Below are positions 1 through 8,042 of a DNA stretch of 13,009 nucleotides, in pieces. A program made the translations under genes and the position numbers. The notes beneath the pieces are model-generated. The model was not told the origin of the DNA, did not search any database, and saw only the letters and a program-made list of their open reading frames with translations. Origin of the DNA: Myxococcales bacterium (GTDB lineage: Bacteria; Myxococcota_A; Polyangia; Palsa-1104); assembly GCA_023248835.1 (NCBI GenBank), contig JAHFDU010000079.1, positions 1 to 13,009 of the forward strand, written 5' to 3'. How positions within the stretch are numbered: position 1 is the stretch's first letter; every line of letters starts with the position of its first letter.

Positions 1-2
1 GA

Positions 3-1568
3 ATCTCGGCGATGGCGGCGTCTCAGGCGGGCTATCACCAAGACGGCGTCGATGCGCGGCTCGACGATCTTTCGCCCGAAACGCGTGCTCGTCGTCGACA
101 ATTCTTGCATGACTTTCAAAACGCGCGCTCCCAGAATGTGGACGAGTTAGCTGACCAGCAGCTGGTGGAAAACGCGATTGCGCTGGAGTTGCTTGATATC
201 GAAGAAGCGCACGATTACGAGAGGCGCGCCGATCAACCACTCGATGCACTGGGAGACACTTTTTTTCAGATGACGGTGCGCGACTATGCACCGCTCGATC
301 GGCGTCGGGCCGATGTGATCGCGCGTCTGCAAGCGGTGCGGCGCTATTTGGCGCAGGCGCAGGCGAATTTGAAAACCTATGTCGATGTGTTTGCAGAGGC
401 CGCCAAGGACGACGGAGAGGGACTGATAAGTTATTTCGACCATGAAGTGATCGAAAAATTTGCAGTCGGGAAAGAGGCCGATCAAGTTAAGATGGCGGTA
501 GGTAGTGCGAAAGTCGCGGTCAAGAAGTACTTGGAGTTTGTTGAGCGCGAGCTGCCGAAAAAATCGCGCGGCAGCTTTCGTTACCGACAGGATTGGTATG
601 AAAAGCGATTTCGCCCCTATCTGCAGACCGACAACTCGCCGGCTCAAGTGTTGGCGTTGGCGCAAAAGCGCATGGCCGAGATTCATGCCGAGATGAAACT
701 GCTGGCGAAACAAGTTTCACCGTCGGCAGAGGTGCGCCAAGCCCTCGGCCAAGTGGCCGAGGAGACAATTCGCCCGGACCGTTTTCTCGACGAGGTGCGA
801 CGTGAGCTCGGCGAAGCACGCAGGTTCATCGAGCAAAAAAAACTGTTGCCGCTTGGGACCCACGACAATTTGCAAGTGATCGAAACGCCGCCATTTCTGC
901 GCAGCTTACTCGGAGTGGCGGCATTTGACGGTGCGCCGCCGCTTGAGCCGGCGCTGGGCGCGTACTATTACGTCACGCCGTTTCCGAGCGACTGGCCGAA
1001 AGCCAAACTCGAATCGAAGTTGCGCGAATACAATCGTTTCGCTCTCACCTTGATCACCATTCACGAGGCGATGCCGGGCCACTACGTGCAGTTCGAACAC
1101 GCCAACCGCGTCGAACCGGAATCGCGACGGGTGCTGCGCTGGGTGCTCGGCGCCAACTCTTTCATCGAAGGCTGGGCGGTCTACACCCAAGATCTTCTCA
1201 CCGACGCCGGATTCTTGGGCGGCGACGCCCGTCTCAAGTTGGCAGCGCGGAAACTTGAACTGCGCGCAGTGGCCAACGCGATCTTGGACATTCGCCTGCA
1301 TACTGAAGCGCTCAGCGACGACATGGCGCTGAAATTTCTCACCGAAGAGGCATTTCAAGAACGCACCGAAGCGGAGCAAAAATTGCGGCGCGCCAAACTC
1401 TCCGTCACTCAACTCTGCTCCTATTTTGTCGGCGGCGAAAGTTGGAAAGCACTTCGGCACGACGCCGAAAAACGCGCCGGGAAAAATTTCGATCTGGCCG
1501 CGTTCCATCAGCAAGCGCTCTCGCACGGTTCGGTGCCGCTTACCGTTTTGCGAAAATTTATTGAATGA
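3..1568 (+). CDS. DUF885-family putative zinc metallopeptidase, 5'-truncated by the window edge
   Basis: The reading frame is open to the left edge (codons for I-S-A precede the first ATG at 12), and the protein begins inside what looks like the N-terminal helical part of the family, so the true start lies outside the window. Counting from the ATG at 12, 518 residues are visible; full family members are somewhat longer. The diagnostic element is HEAMPGH at residues 351-357, the HExxPGH metal-binding signature of DUF885 (COG4805) proteins. A downstream 'FIEGWAVY' with Glu386 is placed to be a further metal ligand. The C-terminus ('FDLAAFHQQALSHGSVPL') also fits the family. By motif it is a metal-dependent hydrolase, probably a peptidase; the substrate is unknown and few members have been studied. 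I see no signal peptide, but the N-terminus is missing. The next gene follows 124 bases downstream on the same strand. Confidence 0.85.
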   Translation: MSAMAASQAGYHQDGVDARLDDLSPETRARRRQFLHDFQNARSQNVDELADQQLVENAIALELLDIEEAHDYERRADQPLDALGDTFFQMTVRDYAPLDRRRADVIARLQAVRRYLAQAQANLKTYVDVFAEAAKDDGEGLISYFDHEVIEKFAVGKEADQVKMAVGSAKVAVKKYLEFVERELPKKSRGSFRYRQDWYEKRFRPYLQTDNSPAQVLALAQKRMAEIHAEMKLLAKQVSPSAEVRQALGQVAEETIRPDRFLDEVRRELGEARRFIEQKKLLPLGTHDNLQVIETPPFLRSLLGVAAFDGAPPLEPALGAYYYVTPFPSDWPKAKLESKLREYNRFALTLITIHEAMPGHYVQFEHANRVEPESRRVLRWVLGANSFIEGWAVYTQDLLTDAGFLGGDARLKLAARKLELRAVANAILDIRLHTEALSDDMALKFLTEEAFQERTEAEQKLRRAKLSVTQLCSYFVGGESWKALRHDAEKRAGKNFDLAAFHQQALSHGSVPLTVLRKFIE

Positions 1569-1692
1569 CGATCGAAAAAAAGTCCGAGCTTGCGAGCTGC
1601 CATTTGCTGATCGTGATACGTTCCATCGGCATGCCGAAAGCCGCCAATGATTCTTCTCAACCGAGCAGCCTGCTTGCGGTGGTTCGCAGCGG

Positions 1693-3639
1693 ATGCGAGA
1701 CCATCCCCTGATGTCACAGAGCGATCACGAGGAAGAAAGTCATGCGCCGCGCTCGGATACCACCCGCGATTTGATGCGGCTGGCGGTGGGTGCGCTTGGG
1801 GTGGTCTACGGTGACATCGGCACTTCCCCGCTGTACGCGCTCAAGCAGTGCTTTTTAGCCGAGCACGGCCTCGCAGTGACCGAGCCCAACGTGCTCGGGA
1901 TCTTGTCGCTGGTGGTGTGGGCGTTGGTGATGGTGGTGGTGGTGAAATATCTGACGCTGGTGATGCGCGCCGACAACCACGGCGAAGGCGGAATCCTGGC
2001 GCTGTTTGCGCTGGTCAGTCCACAAGTACCGAAGCTGCCCGGCGAGCGCGGCCGCAAGCGCACCTGGGTGCTGCTGATGCTCGGCCTATTTGGCGCTGCG
2101 CTGCTCTACGGCGACGGCATGATCACGCCAGCGGTGACGGTGCTTTCCGCGGTCGAGGGCTTAGACGTGGCCACCCACGCTTTTCAACCTGTTGTGGTGC
2201 CAATCACCGTGGTGATTTTGCTCGCACTGTTCTTCATGCAGCGGCGCGGCACCGCTGGCATCGGCATGATCTTTGGCCCGGCGATGCTGCTGTGGTTCGT
2301 CTCGATTGCATTGGTAGCGGTGCCGTGGATCATTCGCCACCCGGCGGTGCTCTACGCCGCCAACCCGATCTACGGTTTGCAATTTCTCGTCGGTGGTGGC
2401 TGGAAGGGGTTCTTGGTGCTCGGCGCAGTGGTGCTGGTGATCACCGGCGGCGAAGCGCTTTACGCCGACATGGGACACTTCGGCAAGCGTCCGATCCGGC
2501 TCGCCTGGTACGCGGTGGCGATGCCGGCGCTCATCTGCAACTACTTTGGGCAGGGGGCGCTGCTGCTTGAGCGCGGCAGCTCGGCGGTGGCCAATCCGTT
2601 CTTTGCCCTGTGTCCGGGATGGATGCTCTATCCGATGGTGGCGATCGCGACCCTGGCGGCGGTGATCGCGTCGCAGGCGCTGATCTCGGGGGCGTTCTCG
2701 CTGACGCAACAAGCGGTGCAGCTCGGCTATTGGCCGCGGGTGCGAATCGTGCACACCTCCGGCGAAGCGGCTGGGCAAATTTACATTCCCGAAATCAATT
2801 GGGCGCTGATGATCGCCTGCGTTGCACTGGTGCTCGGCTTTCGATCTTCCGACAATCTGGCCGCGGCTTACGGCATCGCGGTCACCGGCACCATGAGCAT
2901 CACCTCGATGCTGTTCTTCGCGGTGGCTCGCCAGCGCTGGGGCTGGAGTACGCCACTGGCCGGTGCAGTAACGGCGATGTTTCTCTCGGTCGACCTCGCC
3001 TTCTTCGCCGCCAACGCCAACAAGATCGTGTCGGGTGGCTGGTTTCCACTCGCCATCGCCGCGCTGGTGTTTACCGTCATGACCACCTGGCGGCGCGGCC
3101 GAATTGAACTGCACAAGCAGCTCGCCTCGGCCATCCTGCCGCTCGATCTGTTCATGCAGGACATCGATGCGACCAAACCGCATCGAGTTTCGGGCACCGC
3201 CGTGTTCATGACCTCCGAGATGGGCGGCATTCCGCCGGTGGTGCTGCACCATTTCAAGCACAACAAGGTACTGCACGAGCAGGTCGTGCTGCTGTCGATC
3301 GTCACCGAAGACCAGCCAATGGTGGCACCGGCCGATCGGGTACAGGTCGAGAAGCTACCCCATGGATTCTGGAGAGTGATCGCGCATTACGGCTTCATGC
3401 AGGTGCCCAATGTACTCAAGACTTTGCGCCGGGCTCAGCGCTCAGGCCTCGCTTGCGATCCCGATACCACAAGTTTCTTCCTCGGTCGCGAGACCCTGCT
3501 CGCCACCGGACGATCGGGCATGGCGCGCTGGCGCAAGTCGCTGTTCGGCTTCCTCAGCCGCAACTCCCGCACCGCCACGTCGTTCTTTGGTTTGCCGCCC
3601 AACCGGGTAGTCGAGATGGGTGCACAGATCGAATTGTAG
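1693..3639 (+). CDS. kup: Kup-type low-affinity potassium uptake transporter (KUP/HAK/KT family)
   Basis: An inner-membrane K+ transporter thought to work as a K+/H+ symporter. The 648-residue length is close to E. coli Kup (622). A short hydrophilic N-terminus is followed by the family signature GVVYGDIGTSPLYA at residues 36-49, then about 12 hydrophobic segments up to roughly residue 465. The conserved 'GGEALYADMGHFG' motif begins at Gly252, and 'LTQQAVQLGYWPR' with 'GQIYIPEINW' lies further on. The last ~170 residues form the usual cytoplasmic domain ('HRVSGTAVFMTS', 'VVLLSIVTEDQP', 'FMQVPNV'). Neither the ATG at 1693 nor the in-frame ATG at 1711 has a convincing ribosome-binding site; 1693 is used, and 1711 would shorten the protein by 6 residues. 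No c-di-AMP riboswitch or other leader element was recognised upstream. Confidence 0.95.
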   Translation: MRDHPLMSQSDHEEESHAPRSDTTRDLMRLAVGALGVVYGDIGTSPLYALKQCFLAEHGLAVTEPNVLGILSLVVWALVMVVVVKYLTLVMRADNHGEGGILALFALVSPQVPKLPGERGRKRTWVLLMLGLFGAALLYGDGMITPAVTVLSAVEGLDVATHAFQPVVVPITVVILLALFFMQRRGTAGIGMIFGPAMLLWFVSIALVAVPWIIRHPAVLYAANPIYGLQFLVGGGWKGFLVLGAVVLVITGGEALYADMGHFGKRPIRLAWYAVAMPALICNYFGQGALLLERGSSAVANPFFALCPGWMLYPMVAIATLAAVIASQALISGAFSLTQQAVQLGYWPRVRIVHTSGEAAGQIYIPEINWALMIACVALVLGFRSSDNLAAAYGIAVTGTMSITSMLFFAVARQRWGWSTPLAGAVTAMFLSVDLAFFAANANKIVSGGWFPLAIAALVFTVMTTWRRGRIELHKQLASAILPLDLFMQDIDATKPHRVSGTAVFMTSEMGGIPPVVLHHFKHNKVLHEQVVLLSIVTEDQPMVAPADRVQVEKLPHGFWRVIAHYGFMQVPNVLKTLRRAQRSGLACDPDTTSFFLGRETLLATGRSGMARWRKSLFGFLSRNSRTATSFFGLPPNRVVEMGAQIEL

Positions 3640-3686
3640 TGAGCGTGTAGGTTGAACGATTCTTACGTTCGCGCCACTAACTGATT

Positions 3687-5090
3687 ATGCGCTTTCTATT
3701 TTCAGCTATCTTCATCGCCAGCGGCTGCTTTTCGTCCGCCACCAAGAAGCATCCCCGCACTGTCGAGGCCACCCCCGACGCGGCGCCGGCGGAAATGCAG
3801 TGTCAGGACACCACCGGCATTCACCATTGCGGCAGCTGCGCTGTGGATTGCGCGCTGCTCTTGCCCGGCGCCGATGCCATCAGCTGCTTAATTGGCGTTT
3901 GCACACTGGTCTCTTGTTTGCCAACAAGAGGCGACTGCAACCGCGATCCTTCAGACGGCTGTGAGGCCGATCTGACGCTACCAGAACATTGCGGCAGCTG
4001 CGACACCGCTTGCGCGCCGTCGCCCGGCGATTGCGATGCCAGCGGCACGGTTCCCATCTGTCGCTGCCCGTCGGGTCAGATCATGACCGGCGGCCTGTGC
4101 GTGACCAACCCGGTTGCTGTCGCGGTGGGCGATGCATCAGCATGCGCCATCGTCGGTAGCGGGGTGAAGTGTTGGGGCAGCAACACGCAAGGACGACTAG
4201 GTGACGGCACCACCACCGACAGCCCGCTGTTGCCGGTAAGTGTCGCCGGACTCACCGGAGTGACTGCGGTTGGCGTCGGTTTTGCCCATGCATGCGCGCT
4301 TACCCAAACCGGAGCGGTATGGTGTTGGGGCTACAATATTTCGGGCCAGCTCGGAAGCGGCAATCGAGACGCGAGTTCAGTTCCGGTGAACACCATCGCT
4401 TCGGGAATTGTTGCCCTCGGCGTCGGCGAAAATCACAACTGCGCCGTCGACAGCTCTGGCCGGGTCTGGTGTTGGGGGGGCAATGATTGGTGGCAGCTCG
4501 GGATCAGTGCGCCCGACAGTGACCTGCCCAAAGCGGTTCCTGGATTGAGCGGTGCGGTTGCGGTGACGGCCGGCGGCTTGCACACTTGCATCGTTGATCA
4601 ATACGGCGGAGCGCAATGCTGGGGCGCCAACCAATGGGGGCAGCTTGGCTTGGGTGCCGGAGCGAACGCACTGATTTTGACACCGCAGAGCGTTCACGGG
4701 CTTTCGAATGTCAGCCAACTTTCAGCCGGCCGAGACAGTACCTGTGCCACCACCATCTCCGGCAATGTGCTCTGTTGGGGACGAAATCTCGCTGACTTTA
4801 GCGACAAGCTCCTCTGGGATCCTACATTTCCGTATCTCGATGTCATGAAGGGAACGGTTGCAGTCACGGTGAGCTCAGGAGCACAGTCCAACTGTGTGAT
4901 CGCCACTGGCGGAGCTCTTTTGTGTTGGGGGTGGGACAGCTACTACGGACTCGATCAGATGCCCAACCTTGGGGCGCCGGTCATCAGCGTAAGCTGCAGC
5001 CGCGGTCCTTCACAATCTTGTGCGGTTCTGTCGAACGGTCAGGTGTGGTGTTGGAAATTCGGCGTGGCGCCGATGCAAGTGATGTTCTGA
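3687..5090 (+). CDS. Secreted lipoprotein: Cys-rich head plus seven-repeat RCC1 beta-propeller
   Basis: 467 residues. A short hydrophobic signal ends in a plausible lipobox, A-S-G-C at residues 11-14, so Cys14 is the likely lipidated residue. Residues 38-140 form a Cys-rich module with two 'HCGSC...C' units around 'GDCNRDPSDGCEADL', a pattern common in myxobacterial secreted proteins. From about residue 142 to the end there are seven repeats of the RCC1/ATS1 type (COG5184). Each has a Cys at the start of one strand ('CAIV', 'CALT', 'CAVD', 'CIVD', 'CATT', 'CVIA', 'CAVL') and a second Cys in 'CWG' (CWK in the last). Seven repeats fit one closed seven-bladed propeller, and the paired Cys suggest one disulfide per blade, as expected for an exported protein. 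Repeats 5 and 6 are degenerate. The start lies 47 bases after kup; no Shine-Dalgarno is visible. Ligand and role are unknown. It resembles the protein at 10581-11870 but has a different N-terminus. Confidence 0.85.
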   Translation: MRFLFSAIFIASGCFSSATKKHPRTVEATPDAAPAEMQCQDTTGIHHCGSCAVDCALLLPGADAISCLIGVCTLVSCLPTRGDCNRDPSDGCEADLTLPEHCGSCDTACAPSPGDCDASGTVPICRCPSGQIMTGGLCVTNPVAVAVGDASACAIVGSGVKCWGSNTQGRLGDGTTTDSPLLPVSVAGLTGVTAVGVGFAHACALTQTGAVWCWGYNISGQLGSGNRDASSVPVNTIASGIVALGVGENHNCAVDSSGRVWCWGGNDWWQLGISAPDSDLPKAVPGLSGAVAVTAGGLHTCIVDQYGGAQCWGANQWGQLGLGAGANALILTPQSVHGLSNVSQLSAGRDSTCATTISGNVLCWGRNLADFSDKLLWDPTFPYLDVMKGTVAVTVSSGAQSNCVIATGGALLCWGWDSYYGLDQMPNLGAPVISVSCSRGPSQSCAVLSNGQVWCWKFGVAPMQVMF

Positions 5091-5099
5091 ACGCGACGC

Positions 5100-5933
5100 T
5101 TATTGACGATCGACGAGGGTGCCTTTGAGGGCGCGGAGATTTTTCCAGGCGAAAGCAGCGCGACAGCGGGCGCCGCCGTCGACGCCGCCTCCGCAGCCGG
5201 TCATGCCGCCAGTCAGGATGAGGGTAAGGCGGGTGGTCGCGGCACCGACGCGTTGGCTCAAGAGTTGGCCGTCGGCGATGGCTTGTACGGTGGAACCGGT
5301 GCGCACGATTTCTAGTGTGCCGGCCTGCTGCAGACTCGCTTGCGGCACCGGGGCGGAACTACCGAGTGTAGTCGAATAGACATTGGCGCCAGCTGAAGTT
5401 CGTCCGCGTTCAATCGAGAAGGTGCCGACTGGGCCGGCGGGGTTGGCCTGTACGTAAAACTGTACGTGGGCGTCGAGCGGCAGCGGCGCGTACAAAGCGT
5501 AGTCGACCAGTAGATCGAAATCGCCGTCGATGAAAAACGGCCCGGTGAGGACGCGAGAGTTCAGCCCGGCCACTGTGACGCCACCGTCGGTGCCAACCCC
5601 GCCATCGACGGTGGGATCGAGCACCACGTTGAGGCCGTTCAGCGTCGGATCGAAAGCCGCGCCCGGCGACAGCACCATGCCCCAAAAATCGGAGATCGCC
5701 TGGCTCGAGAAATGATCGATGGTGCAACCGCACGCGCAACTGACGTGCCGTTCCTCCGGACTGATGCCGAGAAAACCAGCGAAGGTTTCGATGGTGCAGC
5801 CGCTGTCGGTGTGCGGGGGCGGCGCCTCACCGACCGCAGCATCCACTATCATCGACAAATCGGACGTCGCGTCGGGCGGAGAAGCAACGTCATCGCACGC
5901 TGCCAGCAACAAGATGAGAAGCATCTTGTTCAT
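5100..5933 (-). CDS. Putative lipoprotein with a C-terminal jelly-roll-like region
   Basis: 277 residues from the ATG at 5933. This start is preferred over a GTG at 5945 because its ATG overlaps the TGA of the upstream FHA gene as ATGA, and because it puts the signal peptide in register: M-N-K, a hydrophobic run, then L-A-A-C with Cys13 as the lipidation site. Asp14 and Asp15 follow; in E. coli Asp at +2 keeps a lipoprotein in the inner membrane, but whether that rule holds here is unknown. An Asp/Ala/Pro-rich linker leads to a Cys cluster (Cys46, 66, 68, 70) with a repeated 'GCTIxxF' motif. Residues ~120-265 ('FDLLVDYALYAP', 'GTFSIERGR', 'GTLEIVRTGSTVQAIADGQLL') read like a concanavalin-like beta-sandwich; this is inference. 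It ends 9 bases from the convergent RCC1 gene. Function unknown. Confidence 0.75.
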   Translation of the reverse strand: MNKMLLILLLAACDDVASPPDATSDLSMIVDAAVGEAPPPHTDSGCTIETFAGFLGISPEERHVSCACGCTIDHFSSQAISDFWGMVLSPGAAFDPTLNGLNVVLDPTVDGGVGTDGGVTVAGLNSRVLTGPFFIDGDFDLLVDYALYAPLPLDAHVQFYVQANPAGPVGTFSIERGRTSAGANVYSTTLGSSAPVPQASLQQAGTLEIVRTGSTVQAIADGQLLSQRVGAATTRLTLILTGGMTGCGGGVDGGARCRAAFAWKNLRALKGTLVDRQ

Positions 5934-7048
5934 GACAGGCCACACATTTGGCTGAGCTCGCGAAATTGGGCGCGCGCCGATTCGATCTGATCGCTTAGCT
6001 GCTTGACCGAATCTTTGACCATCTGCGCCGAGTCGGCCGGTGCGGTCAAGAGGGCCGCCTCGTCGCTGGCGGCGCGCAAGTTTGAGCGCAGTTCGGCGAG
6101 GGCATCACCAAAGCTGGTGATACGATCCGCCACCGCGACGGGAATCGAACCCGGCGCCGTCGCTGCCGCTAGGATCGGTGCCGCCATCGGCGGTAAGCCG
6201 CCACCTGCCGATCGCAATTGCGCCTGCAGCGAAGAGACTTGCTGTCTGAGCTGTGCGCACTCCGCCGACAGCTTCGTCACTCGCAGGTCGTCGGCCTCTT
6301 GTACCGCCAACACTTCTTCGGTCGATTTGCCGCCGCGCAGCCGCCGCACGTCGGCCTGCAGCTGCTCGGCCTTGCGCTTCCAGCGTTCGAGCTCCTGACC
6401 GGCGCCTTGCCACTCCGCTGCTTTGGCCTGCGCGGCGGCCAAAGCCTCGGTTGCATGCTGCGCCTCTTCCTCGGCAAGCTTGCGTCGCTGACGCTCATTT
6501 TCGAGTAGCGCCTGCAATGACCCCGCTGCCGCCGAGGGCACCGCCGCCATTCCGGCAGTGGCATTTGCCGCCGATGGTGCCGCGCTAGGAGGAGGCGCCA
6601 TCGGCACCGCGGACGGCGGAGGCGCAAAAGCGGCGGGTGGTCCTGGAAAAGATCCGGGTGGCGGTGGGTAAGCCGCCGGTGGCGCAGGATAAGCTGCCGG
6701 CGGAGGCGCCATTGCGGCCGGCGGAGGCGGCGCTGCCGGAACTGCGGCGGAGGCGGGAACCCGCGCTTCGGGCATCATGCGCATCACCAAGCTGCCGCAA
6801 GTGACAGTGTCGCCCGGCCGAAACGGCGCGCGCTGCACTTTGTCGGCGCCGACAAAAACTCCGTTGGCCGAGCCAAGATCTTCAATCCAGTAGGTGCCAT
6901 CCCAAGTGATGCGGGCGTGGCGCCGCGACACCATGGCGTCGGAGGTTTGAATCTGACACTCGGTGGCGCGTCCGATCATCACCGGCTCAGCGCCGAGATT
7001 GACGGTGCGTTCGCTCCCTTGTGAGTCGGTGTAGATGACCTTGGGCAT
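5930..7048 (-). CDS. FHA-domain protein with Pro/Ala-rich linker and coiled coils
   Basis: 372 residues from the ATG at 7048. A GTG at 7069 would add 7 residues, but 'MPKVIYTD' is the natural start of an FHA fold and neither start has a good Shine-Dalgarno. Residues ~1-92 form a forkhead-associated domain with the key elements G26-R27, S41-R-R-H44 and 'DLGSANGVFVG' (N62-G63), the residues that hold phosphothreonine peptides. Residues ~105-160 are a Pro/Ala-rich, probably unstructured linker. Residues ~178-283 are a long heptad-rich coiled coil, and ~308-366 are a second helical region. There is no signal peptide or membrane segment, so it is probably cytoplasmic and a partner of a Ser/Thr kinase encoded elsewhere. 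Its stop overlaps the start of the lipoprotein gene (ATGA, 5930-5933), so the two are co-transcribed and probably translationally coupled. Confidence 0.88.
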   Translation of the reverse strand: MPKVIYTDSQGSERTVNLGAEPVMIGRATECQIQTSDAMVSRRHARITWDGTYWIEDLGSANGVFVGADKVQRAPFRPGDTVTCGSLVMRMMPEARVPASAAVPAAPPPPAAMAPPPAAYPAPPAAYPPPPGSFPGPPAAFAPPPSAVPMAPPPSAAPSAANATAGMAAVPSAAAGSLQALLENERQRRKLAEEEAQHATEALAAAQAKAAEWQGAGQELERWKRKAEQLQADVRRLRGGKSTEEVLAVQEADDLRVTKLSAECAQLRQQVSSLQAQLRSAGGGLPPMAAPILAAATAPGSIPVAVADRITSFGDALAELRSNLRAASDEAALLTAPADSAQMVKDSVKQLSDQIESARAQFRELSQMCGLS

Positions 7049-7125
7049 ACAGGTTTGAAAACTTACCACGCCTCGTCGATGAGTTGAAGGATGACTGTTT
7101 CATGTCTCAGGGCGCCCGCATCAAA

Positions 7126-7242
7126 ATCCGATCTCCCCTCGAGCCCGAGCCCGCGTGCGAGCCCGAGCCCGATCTGAAAGCCGGGCTCGGACTCCGGGCC
7201 TGCGGCCCTGGGCTCGGACTCGGGCTCGACGGAGATCTGGAT
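7126..7242. repeat. Nested inverted repeats built from GAGCCC/GGGCTC hexamers
   Basis: Non-coding DNA between the vapC end and the FHA start. The outer imperfect arms are 7126-7149 (ATCC, GATCTCC, then TCGAGCCCGAG) and 7219-7242 (CTCGGGCTCGA, then GGAGATC and GGAT). Inside is a perfect 9-bp hairpin, CCGAGCCCG at 7163-7171 with CGGGCTCGG at 7182-7190 (10-nt loop), and a GGGCC-TGC-GGCCC hairpin at 7196-7208. The left half is a run of GAGCCC units and the right half contains GGGCTC units. It could end vapBC transcription before the FHA operon, although no T-run follows the stems, or it could be a dispersed REP-like element. Confidence 0.65.
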
Positions 7243-7316
7243 TCGAGCGCTGGCGGTTCGCAGAAATGAAGATTTAAGATGCGATTGCCCTATTTCATGT
7301 CCACCCCTGCGGGCTC

Positions 7317-7760
7317 CTACTTTCGGCCGGTGGTCGGTCTCGTTGGCCTCGTCGGCCTTGTCGGATCGACCAGCGAGAGTTTGGGAAAATAGGAGCGGTA
7401 GAATCGTGGATCTCGCGTCAGCAGGCGATCGGCGGCGCCAATCGCGTGGGCGCCGAGCAGAAAATCGGCGATCACGCGCGTGCGCTGGCCGCCGTGCTTG
7501 CGGTAGTGCGACCAGGCGGCGCCGGCTGCAAAAGCCGCCGGTTGGTCCATGGGGTCAAACTCAACCCCAATCAAATACATAGCCTGACGAGCGCCTTCAG
7601 CAGTCGCAAACAGGCCACCGATTTCGGCCCATACCACCGCGCAGGCAACGAGCGCACCTTCCGCGGCGCAGCCGGCAAGCGCGGCTTGTGAGGCGCGTCC
7701 GAAGGTGGCATCGGCACCGAACACATCGATGAGCACGTTGGTGTCGACCGCCGTGATCAT
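7317..7760 (-). CDS. vapC: VapC-like PIN-domain toxin (putative endoribonuclease)
   Basis: 147 residues. PIN-domain RNases of VapBC systems cleave specific RNAs (tRNA or rRNA in known cases) with Mg2+ held by acidic residues. The expected acids are visible: Asp6 in 'AVDTNVLID', Glu46 in 'VWAEIGGL', Asp99 in 'VIADFLLGAHA' and Asp117 in 'LLTRDPRFYRSYF'. The ATG at 7760 overlaps the TGA of the antitoxin gene by 4 nt (ATGA), the usual coupling in vapBC. The typical PIN fold should end near 'FPKLSLVDPT' (residue ~134). The remaining 13 residues are a low-complexity 'RPTRPTRPTTGRK' tail encoded by a 9-nt repeat. The catalytic set looks intact, so the toxin may be active; the target is not predictable from sequence. 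Confidence 0.88.
   Translation of the reverse strand: MITAVDTNVLIDVFGADATFGRASQAALAGCAAEGALVACAVVWAEIGGLFATAEGARQAMYLIGVEFDPMDQPAAFAAGAAWSHYRKHGGQRTRVIADFLLGAHAIGAADRLLTRDPRFYRSYFPKLSLVDPTRPTRPTRPTTGRK
7332..7364 (-). repeat. 9-nt tandem repeat encoding the Arg-Pro-Thr tail of VapC
   Basis: Imperfect 9-nt units (agg-ccg-acg type on the minus strand) give three R-P-T units after the conserved end of the PIN domain. The reading frame has run into simple-sequence DNA instead of ending at the family's usual C-terminus. Confidence 0.6.
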
Positions 7761-8023
7761 CGGGAACGCTTCGACTTCGGCCTTGTGGTGTCGACCGGCA
7801 CATCGGGCTTGCCGCGCAGCTCGCGCATGATGTTGTCGGTCGACTTGCCGAGTGTAAGGATGCCGTACACCTGTTGGAATGGATCCTGCTGATCGGCCTT
7901 GACCACGACCAATCTCCCTCGCTCCGCTTCAAAGTCCAGCACTTGCCCACTCCGAATGCCAAGCCGATCGCGCAGCGGTTTCGGAATCACAACTTGGCCT
8001 CGCTCAGAAACAGTCGATTTCAT
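7757..8023 (-). CDS. vapB: VapB-like antitoxin with AbrB/SpoVT swapped-hairpin DNA-binding domain
   Basis: 88 residues from the ATG at 8023; the frame is open further upstream, but that stretch crosses the promoter and does not resemble the family. Residues 3-45 ('STVSERGQVVIPKPLRDRLGI...GQVLDFE') are a classic AbrB-type domain that dimerises through swapped hairpins and binds palindromic DNA. The C-terminal part ('STDNIMRELRGKPD', then a basic Arg/Lys/Ser end) should wrap around and inhibit the VapC toxin. The gene is first in the operon and overlaps vapC by 4 nt. An 11-bp perfect inverted repeat covers its start codon and -10 box, the expected site for autorepression by VapB or the VapBC complex. 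There is no Shine-Dalgarno; see the promoter entry. Confidence 0.88.
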   Translation of the reverse strand: MKSTVSERGQVVIPKPLRDRLGIRSGQVLDFEAERGRLVVVKADQQDPFQQVYGILTLGKSTDNIMRELRGKPDVPVDTTRPKSKRSR

Positions 8024-8042
8024 ACTTCTATAGTATGAAATC
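8016..8042. promoter_or_regulatory. Probable vapBC operator: 11-bp perfect inverted repeat
   Basis: GATTTCATACT (8016-8026) and AGTATGAAATC (8032-8042) are perfect reverse complements separated by 5 nt (TCTAT). The palindrome covers the -10 box (8030-8035) and runs into the first codons of vapB, so bound protein would block RNA polymerase. AbrB-type antitoxins bind such palindromes. That VapB binds this one is inference. Confidence 0.75.

Noticed and set aside
906..1526. 206-residue frame antisense to the DUF885 gene
   Set aside because: Lies wholly opposite a gene with clear family motifs; no domain or start signal.
2161..3276. 371-residue frame antisense to kup
   Set aside because: Rich in His/Arg/Gln, as expected of an antisense shadow of a GC-rich gene, and fully inside a certain gene.
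3654..3670. GAACG/CGTTC inverted repeat after kup as a terminator
   Set aside because: 5-bp stem without a T-run; kup and the RCC1 lipoprotein gene may simply be co-transcribed.
7084..7269. Small rightward frame with a repeated Glu-Pro pattern
   Set aside because: The pattern comes from GAGCCC repeats; it overlaps the nested hairpins and has no support as a gene.
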